Source: Mantis religiosa
Lineage: Eukaryota; Arthropoda; Insecta; Mantodea; Mantidae
DNA: 64,000 bases
Direction: 5' to 3'
Assembly: GCA_030765055.1 (NCBI GenBank)
Contig: CM060947.1
Span: 66,448,656 to 66,512,655, forward strand
A program made the translations under genes and the position numbers. Below the pieces are notes generated by a model, which searched no databases, had not been told where the DNA came from, and saw only the letters and a list, made by a program, of their open reading frames with translations. The stretch's first letter is position 1. Each line of letters starts with the position of its first letter. Of this stretch, positions 12,035-21,914 are shown one piece after another.

Positions 12035-12195
12035 ATTTTCCCCCATCTCGAATGGAAGACAATGATGCACACCATAGCCTTCTTTATACAATGCCTTCGT
12101 TTTACGACAAGGCGACAGACTACGTGTTTGCACAGTTCGCCGGCACTGCACCGCGCAGCTCGCATACTCACGGTCTTTGGCCTTGTAAAACAAAG
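12035..12195 (+). CDS. Candidate internal exon, unknown gene
   Basis: A 161-bp stretch is open in one frame, preceded by a pyrimidine-rich 'ttgactacatttttacag' acceptor and followed by 'aaag|gtactg' as donor. The frame reads through PPSRMEDNDAHHSL, PSFYDKATDYVFAQFAG and SSHTHGLWPCKTK, and the base composition is richer in GC than the flanks. I do not recognise the product. HGLWP recalls RNase T2 active-site motif I, but nothing upstream matches that family. It could be one exon of a large gene, or chance. Confidence 0.25.
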
Positions 12196-12328
12196 GTACT
12201 GCATACGTATATAATCTTTCAGTGGAATGTGTAGATATGTATTAAAGTACATGAAGATTCCATAAATAACACAATTTGGAGTTAAATTAAACACATTTCC
12301 CTTTAGCTACCTGTGGTTGATTTCTTTT

Positions 12329-12545
12329 AATTTACGTCCTCCATCGTAAGTCATATCGGATGATGAATAAAATGGGTGAAATGATGCCCTAATGAGCCCA
12401 GAGTCCATAGAGCTACCCAGTATTCATATTTCAGAATGAGAGAACTCCGGAAAAACCGTTATCCAGGTAACTCACCTTGACCGAGATTCGAACTCGGGAC
12501 CTCTTGAATGTGAGAGACACGCTACCATCATGCTACAGAGAATGA
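12329..12545 (-). mobile_element. SINE family A
   Basis: A reverse-strand copy from 'aatttacgtcctccatcgta' to 'ccatcatgctacagag'. It contains the B-box complement 'ccgagattcgaactcggg'; the body is slightly deleted. Confidence 0.88.
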
Positions 12546-12549
12546 GCGT

Positions 12550-12885
12550 GACTGATGTTGATGCCTAATATTAAGGATTATATTCATTGTTCAAATATGC
12601 AAATAAAATCATAAAATTCTTAATGAATTTGCATCACATTTTTACATTCTTTCTTCGGTTACTAGATCCTTTTCAGCACTTCAGGCTATTTTTACCACCT
12701 TATATGTCCTCAACTTGTTATCAATTTCCGAGCCATACTTTCGAACCAAAGAGTGTCTGGATGATGTGATACATTTAATTAAGCCGCAAAAATATGGTGA
12801 AAGTATTGTTCCTTATTACACAACATTATAGTAAAACCATTGTTAAGAGCTAACCTTTCCATTTGTTACAGTTTCTCCCCGGTCC
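12550..12885. other. No recognised feature
   Basis: AT-rich; a 60-codon ORF at 12587-12769 shows no family signal. Confidence 0.5.
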
Positions 12886-12887
12886 CA

Positions 12888-13128
12888 CTCATTTGCCTTT
12901 AACTACAAGGGTCATATCGGCGGCCATTCTCCTGTAGAACATATTGGATGGTATTAACTTGTAGTTGTGTTGTAGGTACTTTAGATTTGTAATCATTAGG
13001 TTATGCACACACTTGTACATTCTGGGGAAGATGGGGAATCATCTTGGTCGGAGACCAGCCGGTATTCGAACCCGGAACCCCTAGCACGGCAGGCATGTGC
13101 TATACCGACTGAGCTACGTGGCCAGCCG
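12888..13128 (-). mobile_element. SINE family B
   Basis: A reverse-strand tRNA-derived SINE. Its head reads on the minus strand as 'ggccacgtagctcagtcgg' with the B box 'gggttccgggttcgaatacc', followed by the family body with 'atgattccccatcttcccc' and the end block 'cggccgccgatatg'. Confidence 0.88.
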
Positions 13129-13132
13129 ATAT

Positions 13133-13346
13133 CGCCTATTGGCGATGGTGTTTACTCGTAGATGTTGGTTTGCTGGTACTTTGGATTTTAATCATTAGAT
13201 CACGCACATTCACACTTTCATTCATACTTCCAGACTGTAGGGAAGATGGGGAATCATTTTGGTTGGAGAAAAAACTCAGCCCCCAGCCTGGAATCAAACC
13301 CGGGACGGCAGGTAGGTGCTCTATCGACTGAGCTACGGGGCCAGCC
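13133..13346 (-). mobile_element. SINE family B, tandem second copy
   Basis: It follows the previous B copy in the same orientation with almost no gap and ends in the head 'tatcgactgagctacggggc'. Part of the body start is missing. An 85-codon ORF across it is only the translated SINE. Confidence 0.85.
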
Positions 13347-13349
13347 ATT

Positions 13350-13854
13350 TCATAGCGTTCGCTCATATCGTGAACTTTTTCGTAGTACTGCAAAGTACTG
13401 CAGGATTCTTGTCAAATCATTAGGTAATGAGATCTGTCACGCAATTTTAGCGAAGGCTTTGTGGATTTGGGCTTTTTGAACTACCATGGGAACGGTCAAT
13501 TTACATAGCTTCATATAAACTTTCTTGACCATTATTATTGAAGATATGATCTAATTTATTGTTGGACAGCAGCTGAGAATATTACGAAATCAGAGATAAG
13601 AACCTTCATTGGTTTCTAAACCAATTGATTGTGAATCTTCCAACCTTGTAGCTTAAAAAACACAAGTAATTAATATTATATAAAATTCTTGTTTTGAATT
13701 ATACTTACTGAATATTTTTTTCTATTGTTTTTAATCTCTCTGCTATGTTTAGTACTTTAGTAGTTAGAAAGATATATTCGGCACAAGTGTTGGATATCGA
13801 AATTCCATTAATGCAGGTTTCGTGGTCCCCTGAGCAAAAACATTTCAGACAAAG

Positions 13855-13856
<2 letters not shown>
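13350..13856. other. No recognised feature
   Basis: AT-rich with no coding or repeat signature. Confidence 0.5.

Positions 13857-13928
<72 letters not shown>
13857..13928. repeat. (GT)n microsatellite
   Basis: An uninterrupted GT array of about 72 bp. Confidence 0.97.
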
Positions 13929-13930
<2 letters not shown>

Positions 13931-13984
13931 AGTATAACTCAAAATCCAAAAGTAAGTTAAATGCAAAGTGTAATATTTAGTTCA

Positions 13985-14251
13985 GCGTGTTCAAGGGATA
14001 CGATGTAAACTTAGGTCTTCACGGCCGGCGTCAATCCAGTAAGATGAGGTTTACGGGCTTACTGGATACTACGTAAAGTTTTTTTCAAGAAAATCCCCAT
14101 TACCAAACTGTCCTTTACATGAAAAAATGTTTCAAAATTTTTTATTTTTTAAAAATGGCTCAAATAATTTCGATAAAAGATGAGTTTTAATTTAAGGTAT
14201 ATTCATGAAAAATGAAATGCCAGTCTTAAATTTTCTGAGAATATTATCTGT
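13985..14251 (+). repeat. Dispersed repeat family F, truncated
   Basis: It carries 'ctgtcctttacatgaaaaaa', 'gaaatgccagtcttaaattt' and 'tctgagaatattatctgtga', matching other F copies, and stops at the LINE insertion point. Confidence 0.55.
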
Positions 14252-14261
14252 GAAGTTTTCT

Positions 14262-15134
14262 TCATGCAAGAACTATGATAGGATATAGAAATTTAAGACC
14301 AGTTTGGTCACAATCGTTGATATATGCTGATGACGTCATATTAATAGCAAATAGTAATAATAATTTACAATTAGCGCTAAATGAATGGAAAGAAGAGTTA
14401 ACTAGAAAATGTTTAGAATTAAACATACCCAAAAGTAAAACCATGTATATAGGAAAGAAAGAAGGAGAAGTTAAAATTAAATGTAATGATGAAATCTTAG
14501 AACAGGTAGACAGTTATGAATACCTGGGTACAATTATAAATAAGGATGGAAAAATAGAGCAGGAAATTTTAAACAGAATAAGAAAGGCCAATTCGGTCTA
14601 CTATCAGATTAATAATACTATTGTGGGAAAAAAGGAAATAACAAAAGATACAAAAATTATAGTATTTAAAACAATAATATTACCAATTCTATTATATGGA
14701 GCAGAGATCTGGACTCTCCTACAGAAACAAGAAAGAAAAATAACAGCTATGGAAATGAGATATTTAAGACGAGCTGTGGGGAAGACAAGAAGAGATATGA
14801 TTAGAAATGTAACAATAAGGGAAGAGTTGGGTACACACTCCGTTAAAGAAATATTGGAAAAAAGACAACTTAAATGGTATGGACATGTACTCCGCATGTC
14901 AGAAGAAAGAAAACCCAAACAATATTTAGAAGCAAGACCAGAAGGTAAAAGAATTAGGGGAAGGCCTCGCATGTTGTATCAGGAATACATTGAGAAGTTG
15001 GGGAAGGATAGAGGGAAAACCATGACAGAAATGAAGAGAATGATGATGGACCGAGAAAAGTGGAGGAAATGGGTAGAAGAGGCTTGTACTCCACGCTTAA
15101 CAGCACAAAGGGGTTAGAGAAAGAAGAAGAAGAA
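14262..15134 (+). mobile_element. 5'-truncated non-LTR retrotransposon insertion
   Basis: The coding end of a reverse transcriptase, then a stop and a short (GAA)n tail, flanked by 10-bp direct repeats GAAGTTTTCT at 14252-14261 and 15135-15144 (CAT follows one base later on both sides). The short 3' UTR and triplet tail are typical of several LINE clades; I do not assign a clade. Confidence 0.75.
14275..15117 (+). pseudogene. Reverse transcriptase C-terminal half (LINE ORF fragment)
   Basis: An open frame of 280 residues. It begins just upstream of the catalytic YADD box (14323-14334), continues with DSYEYLGT, the thumb motif LPILLYGAEIW, then RYLRRAVG, LKWYGHVLRM and RGRPRMLYQEY, the conserved end of many LINE polyproteins. 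The endonuclease and the palm motifs before YADD are absent, so the protein could not work. The lack of stops over 840 bp and the detectable flanking duplication suggest a fairly young insertion. The ATG at 14275 is simply the first in the surviving frame and not a true start. Confidence 0.9.
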
Positions 15135-15144
15135 GAAGTTTTCT

Positions 15145-16060
15145 ACATCCCGGAAGACTTTTCCATAAAACAAACTCCAAGACATTTCTTTATACGTAAG
15201 CCTATAGGCCTGTTAATGCTTAGTGTGTGAAATACATTCTGAGCGAAACTTTGCGAAATGCAGTGCTTTGGTTTTGATCTACATTTTCACGTGTTGTGAG
15301 AGTGATCTGATTTTCGTCATTCAGTCATTTATCAGTATGGATACGCAACTTTTTATAGAAGAAATTTCTACTAAGAGTTTAGTTTGAGATGTTGCGTAAG
15401 GAAATTTTAACGATCATAACAAGAATAATCAATTTCCCAAAAGAGGTTCTTAAACGTACGGTCCGCGAACTTTGTACTGTTTATCGGCCGTTTTCGTTTT
15501 CGGTTTTCTTTTTTCCCCAGCTCTCTTTTTCTCTCAAGAGTTAGGAATTCTTGGTAGCAGTACAACTCACAGGGATTCACACTTGTGTAACATATTTTGA
15601 CAGGTGTTCTCGATATTTTGTTCCAGTCGCTGCAAATGGAGTCCACATTAAATCATAGATACCTGAACATTCACGAATTTAACCTGAACCTAGGTCATTT
15701 TCGATCGTGACTTTGACATCTTTGTAACGTCGCGTGGTCATCTTTAACGCTACCCACATGATCTATGACCTTGAGGTAACCTAACTCCACCAAACGATGA
15801 CTGGGCTCATTTTTGAGGTGGAGGCACCCAAAGAGCGAAGTGTATCCTTTTACGATAAGGATGGGTGGAACGAGAGGACCTGCAGCTTTCTGGACTCCGA
15901 ACCAAGTTGGGGTCTCATAACAAAACCGTGAACTACCTCAGTGCCCTTACATATAGTTCTACCTTTATGTGGCGGATTCAGAAAAAAAAAACAGTTAATA
16001 ATATTCTCATATTTGTTAAAACTAATATACAGCAGCAAAATCATAGAGATATAATAGATA
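15145..16060. other. No recognised gene; GC-richer block at 15780-15960
   Basis: Most is AT-rich. From about 15780 to 15960 composition changes ('cacccaaagagcgaagtgta', 'ggacctgcagctttctggac'), suggesting another repeat fragment, but I find no second copy in the window. Confidence 0.45.
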
Positions 16061-16061
16061 A

Positions 16062-16390
16062 CCCATGGCGCGACAGCCCATAGAGAGCCAAGGCGTGCTA
16101 ACCCGACTGCCGGCTTCACGCCCACATACGCAAGGTAGAGGTGGGTGGTCATCCAACCCATAGGAGAAGTGGTCAGCATCTTGGCATCCCCAACCGGAAA
16201 GTTGGCTTTCTTGACCAAGGCCGCTTACCTATAGTAAGCTCCTCACTTTCCTCACGATGCGAGTAGGCAGCGGTCCTATACCCAGGACTTAAAATCTGCA
16301 ACCCGAGGGGTGGGATCGATCCCGGGCCGCATTTCGGGGCAGGGAACCAAAGCATGCTGCCTTAGCCCAGTACGCCACGGCGCAGGACAG
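16062..16390 (-). mobile_element. SINE family E (tRNA-like head)
   Basis: On the reverse strand it opens 'tgcgccgtggcgtactggg', carries the B-box-like 'gatcgatcccacccctcggg', and ends at 'gggctgtcgcgccatgggtt'. The same start and end are seen at 33612-33855, which lacks most of the middle. Confidence 0.75.
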
Positions 16391-16423
16391 AGATTACTAA
16401 ATATATGTAAGTAAATAGGATTA

Positions 16424-16785
16424 GCATTACTATGGAGGGGATTCGGCACCGAAATGTTTGGTTTATTGTACCTAAGTCTCAAGTGGGGCATCCCCGGGAA
16501 GAAGGATGAGGCGAGAGGAGACAGAGGGTGGCCAAACCAAGGAGTCACGACAACGCGGGGACACCCGCCGACACTTCTATACTGAAAGAGACCACAAGAT
16601 GATAGATGATGTGAAATTATAATGGAGGGACAGGAAATTCGAGGGACGTAATTAACCTACCCAGCATTCGCCTGGCGAAAACTCCGAAAAAGCCCATGGA
16701 TCATGTAGGTCGGCCACGGGAATCGAATCCAGGTCTCTCGAATGCGGGCCACATACGAAACGCCTGAGCCATCCCGCTCGGTAAG
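16424..16785 (-). mobile_element. SINE family D, short form
   Basis: The reverse-strand head is 'gagcgggatggctcaggcg' with B box 'ggattcgattcccgtggcc'; the end is 'cggtgccgaatcccctccat'. About 250 bp present in the long form (37.4 and 58.3 kb) are absent between the 'gtgtcggcggg' and 'tgtcgtgactcc' blocks. Confidence 0.8.
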
Positions 16786-16789
16786 TAAA

Positions 16790-17310
16790 TAGGTAACAGA
16801 TTACGATGCTACTCTTTTAAAGGAAGTTGTTCTCTGCTCAGTATTTGTTTAAACTCCCATTCCGTGTCGCAATTGTTTGTCCTTCGAGTTGCTACAGATG
16901 GGAGCGAAGTTAGCTTATTTTGCATTTGTGTTCGCATCTGTTGATGTGTTGTCGTCAGAAGGGAAGAAAAGAGTAACAGTTTGGTTAGAGTGGGGGAGGG
17001 GTGATCCTATGAAGTTTTATCAGTAAAGTGACGTATTAGCGGGCAGAGATAAACGCCTTTAAAGTTTCTCTTCTAGTAAACACGAGACCAGTCCAATTGT
17101 GCCGGCTCTTCAATGGAGTTCATCTTTGATAGGGTAAGTTCATCGCACTTGCTACGTTTAACGTACATCTTGATCAAAATTAGAGTTCGTATTTAGGTGA
17201 AGGTGTGCGTATCTCTTATATGTCGGTAAAGTAAGGACTAATTAATAATTACTCTCAAAGGCATAATCTTATTTGCAACGATCAGGAAGCAAAACCGTGA
17301 AGCTTAGGCA
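16790..17310. other. No recognised feature
   Basis: No coding or repeat signature was recognised. Confidence 0.5.
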
Positions 17311-17313
17311 TCC

Positions 17314-17395
17314 ACGTCGGATAAGATAGCTCAGTAAGTTAGCCGCTGGCCTACCGATCCGAAGGTGGAGGGTTCAAACCCGGCCTAGACCGATG
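17314..17395 (+). repeat. tRNA-like sequence, probable SINE head
   Basis: It reads 'agatagctcagtaagttag' (A-box-like) and then 'gagggttcaaacccggcc' (a near-perfect B box). The acceptor ends do not pair convincingly, so this is more likely a SINE promoter or a degenerate tRNA than a working tRNA gene. Confidence 0.5.
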
Positions 17396-17599
17396 GTTTT
17401 TAAGTGTCCAGCAGATTTGCCTTGAAAAAGAACTGCGGAACAAAATTCCTGTGACGCTGCTACGATCTTGGCAATAGACTTTCGTCAGTGTCATTAGCAA
17501 ACAAGTTTATTAAAGCAACCCTTTTGTTTTCAGTTCCCATGCTGGTGCTTTGACGCTGAAGTAACAAACAGCCAAATGCACACTAACACTTTACGTTGT

Positions 17600-17890
17600 T
17601 TTGCGCATCTAGTGACAGCGATATTGCTTTTATTTATTATTTTGTTTAACGGCTCCTCTAACTACTTTAGTCATATCGGGGATTTTGATTTGACAAACAA
17701 GTTGTCGAGTAGGTAAGTACTTTGAACTTTGGAGTTTTACCATCATACATATATTCACACCAACATGCATACTTCTAGATTCTTTGAAGAGTAGGGATAA
17801 ATCCGCCCGCTCCAGTTGGGAATAGAATCCGGGTTGAGCATCCAGTTGCTCTGGGTTAAGCACTCGAGCACAGTATTTCCGTCTGATCTG
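17600..17890 (-). mobile_element. Degenerate tRNA-derived SINE, B-like
   Basis: The 'agtcatatcggggatttt' block, 'tcacaccaacatgcatactt' and the B-box-like complement 'gggaatagaatccgggttga' follow the order of family B, but divergence is high. Confidence 0.45.
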
Positions 17891-18201
17891 TTCATTTTAC
17901 GCTGGAGAGATAACGCCGTGTTATTTGATTGCTTGCCTCGTTTCGATCTTATGGTATGTGCAGCTCGCAAAGCATTCATGACCGGAGTTACATGCCAATA
18001 TATTTAATGCTAAAAAGTTTAAAATGCATTTAGATAACTTATTCCTATGTTTAACACCGAAGTTATTATATATAGGGTGATATGATTGTAATGCCAATAG
18101 TAATTCTGTGATGGGAGAGTCATAAGATGATATATGCATTTATATATAAGGGTCGGCTAATAAGTCCCTTTAAACAAGACAAGTGTAGAAGTTTCGCGAA
18201 A

Positions 18202-19409
18202 ATGGAGGATTTGGTAAAAAGAACAGTGATTAAATGCTTCCGTTTGAAAGGCTTAACGTCTAAAGAAATCAAGGAGGAAATGCACAGTACACTGAAATAC
18301 TCTGCCTCTTCATATTTGCAAAGTTTAAAATGGGACGTACGAGCAGTAGTAGTGAGCCTCGCTCTGGACGCCCTCTGGAAGACACAACTCCAGAGATCAT
18401 TGAAAAAATGCATCGTTTAGTACTGGAAGACCACAGATTAAAGTTGTTTGAGTAGTAGCGGCTGTAAACATACTAAACAAAATGTGTAGCTAATATTTTA
18501 ATTAATGTTTTGGGCTTTCACAAGGCCTGTGCAAAACGGGTGCCGCGTTTTTTGACACCTGATCAAAAGTTGCAAAGAAAAACTTTCTGTAAAGAATTTG
18601 GAGTTCTACCGTAAAAATCCCAGTGAATTTTTGAGACGGCTTATCACCATGAATGAAACTTGGATACGTCAGTACGCTCCAGAAAGTAAATCACAGTCAA
18701 TTGCGCCAGGTGAACCAACTCCAACAAAGGCAAAGTCAATGTTAAATAAGACCTGAAGCTTTCCTGGCGACGAATATGCTCAAATCGTTCTCGGGAAGCA
18801 AGCCAGGTGAAAAGACGATTAGAAATCGATGATGATGGGAGAGATGCACACTCCCGAAACGTGGATTTCTAATCATCTTTTCACCTGGCTTGCTTCCCGA
18901 GAACAACTTGAGCAAAGGCAATGTTGTCAGTTAACAAGGTTATGCCGGGTATTTTCTGGGATACATAGGGAATTATTTTTATTTATTACTTAGAAAAGGG
19001 TAACAGTATCATTGGTGACTACTACGCAAGCTTACTGCAACGTTTGAGTGATGATATGAAAAGGTTAAGACCTCATTTGGAAAAGAAGAAAAAAAAATCT
19101 TGTTGCTTCACGACATTGTTTCTGTTCATCGTTCAGTCATTGCAGTGGGAAAAAGTGTGCGAATTAAAGTTCGAATTGCTTGAACATCCACCTTATTCGC
19201 CAGATCTAGCACCCAGTGACTACCACGTGTCCCCGAACCTCAAAAAATGTCTTGGAGGACGTAGATTTCACAGCAACGAGGTGGTTATTGATGCGGTAAA
19301 CAGCTATTTTGAGGAGTATAATAAATCGCATTACAGAGATGGTTTAATTGAATTAGAACACCGATATGACAAATGTATTAGCCTTTCTGGAGATTATATT
19401 GAGAAATAA
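18202..19409 (+). pseudogene. mariner transposase pseudogene
   Basis: The start is the ATG at 18202 (MEDLVKRTVIK...), followed by the helix-turn-helix segment LKGLTSKEIKEEM. After frame changes come RSGRPLEDTTPEIIEKMHRL, then RVPRFLTPDQK, then the first catalytic region, where TMNETWI has Asn in place of the usual catalytic Asp of DETW. The hairpin insertion interrupts the region near KAMLSVNKVM. The C-terminal part is well preserved: HPPYSPDLAPSDYH (last catalytic Asp), PNLKKCLGGRRF and YFEEYNKSHY, ending GDYIEK. Multiple frameshifts, stops, the insertion and the Asp-to-Asn change show it is dead. The family is mariner DD34D. Confidence 0.93.
18744..18913. repeat. Snapback hairpin inserted in the mariner
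   Basis: The arms at 18778-18827 and 18864-18913 are 50 bp each and pair at 47 positions, around a 36-nt loop. Mariner coding text resumes directly after the right arm. The junctions resemble each other ('gtcaatgtt' at 18735-18743, 'ggcaatgtt' just after the right arm), a possible target duplication. It looks like a MITE or fold-back element. Confidence 0.8.
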
Positions 19410-19789
19410 AGAAAAATAATGTTGAATGTTTTCCTTATTGTGAGGCCCGGGACTTATGAGCCGACCCTCGTATATACTGCTTTGATGGTAATCTAGAAAA
19501 ACTGAGCCACAAAGTTACCTGGACATGCCTAAATATACAGTTACTCCAAAAGGTATTCGTCTAATGCATGGGTTTATGTTTAAGGATGTGTGGATAGTGG
19601 AAAATGATCAGAATAAAGTGCAGCAGGGACACTGTCTTAATTATTGAGTAGTTAAAAAGAGAATACACTAAAGAAGCATATAGTATCTATTCATATAAAC
19701 CTAGTTAAACATTCAAAAGTAAAGATATGCAATATAGGATGCAAAATAAGTATTCGTCTGCATACTGAAAATGGTGTAGAATGTTACAG

Positions 19790-20791
19790 TTAGTACGTAG
19801 TAGGCCCCCCATTCCTCTTTATAATCTCTTGCATTCTCCTTGGCATGGATTTCACCAAATATTGTGCTGTTTCCACTGTAATTTTACGCCATTCCTCTAG
19901 TAGAGCATTCTTTAGTTCCTTTATATTAGATATCTGATGATTCCTAATATTTTTGTCCAGTATACTCCACAAATTCTCTATTGGATTCATGTCTGGGTGT
20001 TGCGGTGGTGTCGGCATCTATCGTGGAGTGTTATACAACAGCCATAGCCTTGCAACTAGAGCTGTGTGCTTTGGATCATTATCTTGTGTGAAAATATAAT
20101 CGTCAGAAGGACCCATATTGTTCATACCTCTGGACATTCCTCTGTTTATATAAACCTTATGGTTTATAATTCCATCAATAAAACACATATCCCCTACACC
20201 ATTTACACTCATGCAGCCCCAGACAAGTACTGAACCGCCTCCATGTTTAATTGAAGCTGTTATATTTTTTCCCTCAAGCTCAGTTTTTTCTCCAAGCTAT
20301 TTACTCGCCCTTTTGACTTACAGAGCTCAAATTGACTCTTGTCAGTAAATACAATCTCCTTCCAGAAATCAAACCCATCGTATTTATGTTCTTTTGCAAA
20401 AGCAACTTGCTTCTTTCTGTTGATTTTACTGATGTATGATTTTCTAGGGGCTGTTCAGCCTTCATAAAGCACGTTTCCTATAGTTTGTGCTGAAACGGAC
20501 TTTCCTGTCTGTGTTTGAACTGTAATAGCAGGGTTTGGAGCGCTTAGTTCAGGATCTCTCTTGACTTTTCTAAGTATCTGTCGTTTTTCCATCTCGGATA
20601 GAACTGCAGGACGACCGTTTCTTGATTGATTTTCGGAAGTTTTGTTCTGAACAAACCTGTATATAAGTCTTCACTGTACTGGCAGGTCTTCCAATGGTTT
20701 CTGCAATTTCTGGAAAATATTTTCCTTTTTTAAATAACTTGATGCAAATTTCTCTCTCTTTTTCTGTAGTTTCCCGACGTTTTCGACCCAT
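19790..20791 (-). pseudogene. Tc1-like transposase pseudogene
   Basis: The start is at 20791 (MGRKRRETTEKEREICIKLF), followed by the paired-like helix-turn-helix EIAETIGRPASTVKTYIQ. Frame is lost from about 20570 to 20212, although VFTDKSQFEL (first catalytic Asp region) can be read near 20340. Then GDMCFIDGIINH, the second catalytic box FTQDNDPKHTA, a stop codon just before MPTPPQHPDMNPIENLW (third catalytic residue Glu in NPIE), and a C-terminus ending IIKRNGGPTTY. The total span of about 334 codons matches the family. At least one frameshift and several stops make it inactive. Confidence 0.93.
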
Positions 20792-20879
20792 ATTACTTAA
20801 ATAACAGTCAATGGGTTTGAAAACAAAGATGGAACTGTCAATGACAGTGGATGAAACACAACAGCATAAGAAGAGGGAA

Positions 20880-21132
20880 ATTGTAATGAAATGTGTAGTG
20901 TTTAACGCCCGCTTTTATTACATACGGCACCGCAGGCGATGACACTGATGATACATGAGATGAAGATGGAGCATCGGTGGAATGAGATGGCGGGAGAAAC
21001 CGGAGATCCCGGAGAAAACCCGCCCCAGCGCCATGTTGTCCACCACAAATCTCATTTTGCTGTCGCCTGGGATCGAACCCGGGCCGCCTTGGTGAGAGCC
21101 AAGCGGTCTAACCACTGAGCCATGGCGCGGCC
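20880..21132 (-). mobile_element. SINE family C (tRNA-Glu-like head), nested in Tc1-like element
   Basis: Exact 12-bp duplications AAGAAGAGGGAA lie at 20868-20879 and 21133-21144. On the reverse strand the head reads 'ggccgcgccatggctcag' and 'cttggctctcaccaaggcgg', an anticodon arm with a CTC anticodon like tRNA-Glu, then the B box 'gggttcgatcccagg'. The tail ends 'ttaaacactacacatttc'. Confidence 0.93.
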
Positions 21133-21914
21133 AAGAAGAGGGAAGGTGTGCGTGTCAGCGAGGAACATACCTGGGGTCTTGTTTACAAGACGAATACTTG
21201 TTTGACATCAAATGGGATATGATTTTAAATAACGTAGAGCTGTTCACTATTTAAGCAATATATGAACCCAAATTGTGTTTTATTTTTAAATCTAGATATC
21301 AAGCGATGTAAGGAAATATTTATTGTTCGTCTCTTATCTATATTTTTCTGATTGTGCTTGTTACATTCTATGTGCTATGATTAGACGAATACTGCTGGGC
21401 GAAAACATTCCGTCCAGGTAAACCTGGACGACTCGATTCTTCTGCTGGTCTGCTGGTCTACTTTTTGGAGTATCTGTATAATTTGTGAAAAGAATAGTGA
21501 CAGCGAAAAGCTGTTATGTGTCACGTCATATTTATCACATCATGTTACATCAGAAATGTAAATACAAAGAAGCGTATTGGTATAAAACATTTTGTGGTAA
21601 CCTGCATTTCGCGAACAATGTAAACAAAGCTAATGTCTCAAAATAGATAGCCTTTTTTAAATTAAGGTAATAGTCGCTCAGCGCGTAGCAGCTACCACGT
21701 GATTGTTTACAGATACACTTAGCATGTATGATGTAACCAAGTAGTACATTCCGAATAACAAGAATTCTAAACGCATAATGGGGTTTCATACAAAACAACA
21801 TTAGAGAATTCAACATTTCTCTAAGGAAGGGGATCTACAAATATGCTATCACAGTTTACCACCATGATAAGGTGAAATGCTTTTAAGTTTAAAACGTTGT
21901 GTCTGTGGTAATTA

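Larger units (their letters stand above)
18147..19470 (+). mobile_element. mariner transposon with TIRs and TA duplications
   Basis: Its ends are 22-bp inverted repeats: the left is 'taagggtcggctaataag' plus 'tccc' and the right complement is 'cgagggtcggctcataag' plus 'tccc', 19 of 22 matching. TA dinucleotides flank both ends (18145-18146 and 19471-19472). The length of 1324 bp fits a full mariner, including a hairpin insertion of about 170 bp. The decayed transposase lies inside. Confidence 0.93.
19538..21407 (-). mobile_element. Tc1-like transposon with IR/DR-type ends, nested SINE
   Basis: GTATTCGTCT occurs at 19553-19562 and 19750-19759, and its complement AGACGAATAC at 21188-21197 and 21383-21392, so each end carries two copies about 196 bp apart in mirror arrangement. 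This is the inverted-repeat/direct-repeat layout known in some Tc1-like elements (Tc3 and Sleeping Beauty relatives). The left end follows TA with CAGT. The right terminal 15 bp are not recognisable. Without the nested SINE the length is about 1.6 kb, normal for the group. Confidence 0.88.

Noticed and set aside
12150..12190. RNase T2 active-site motif (HGLWP)
   Set aside because: Only five residues match; the upstream sequence and Cys pattern do not fit the family.
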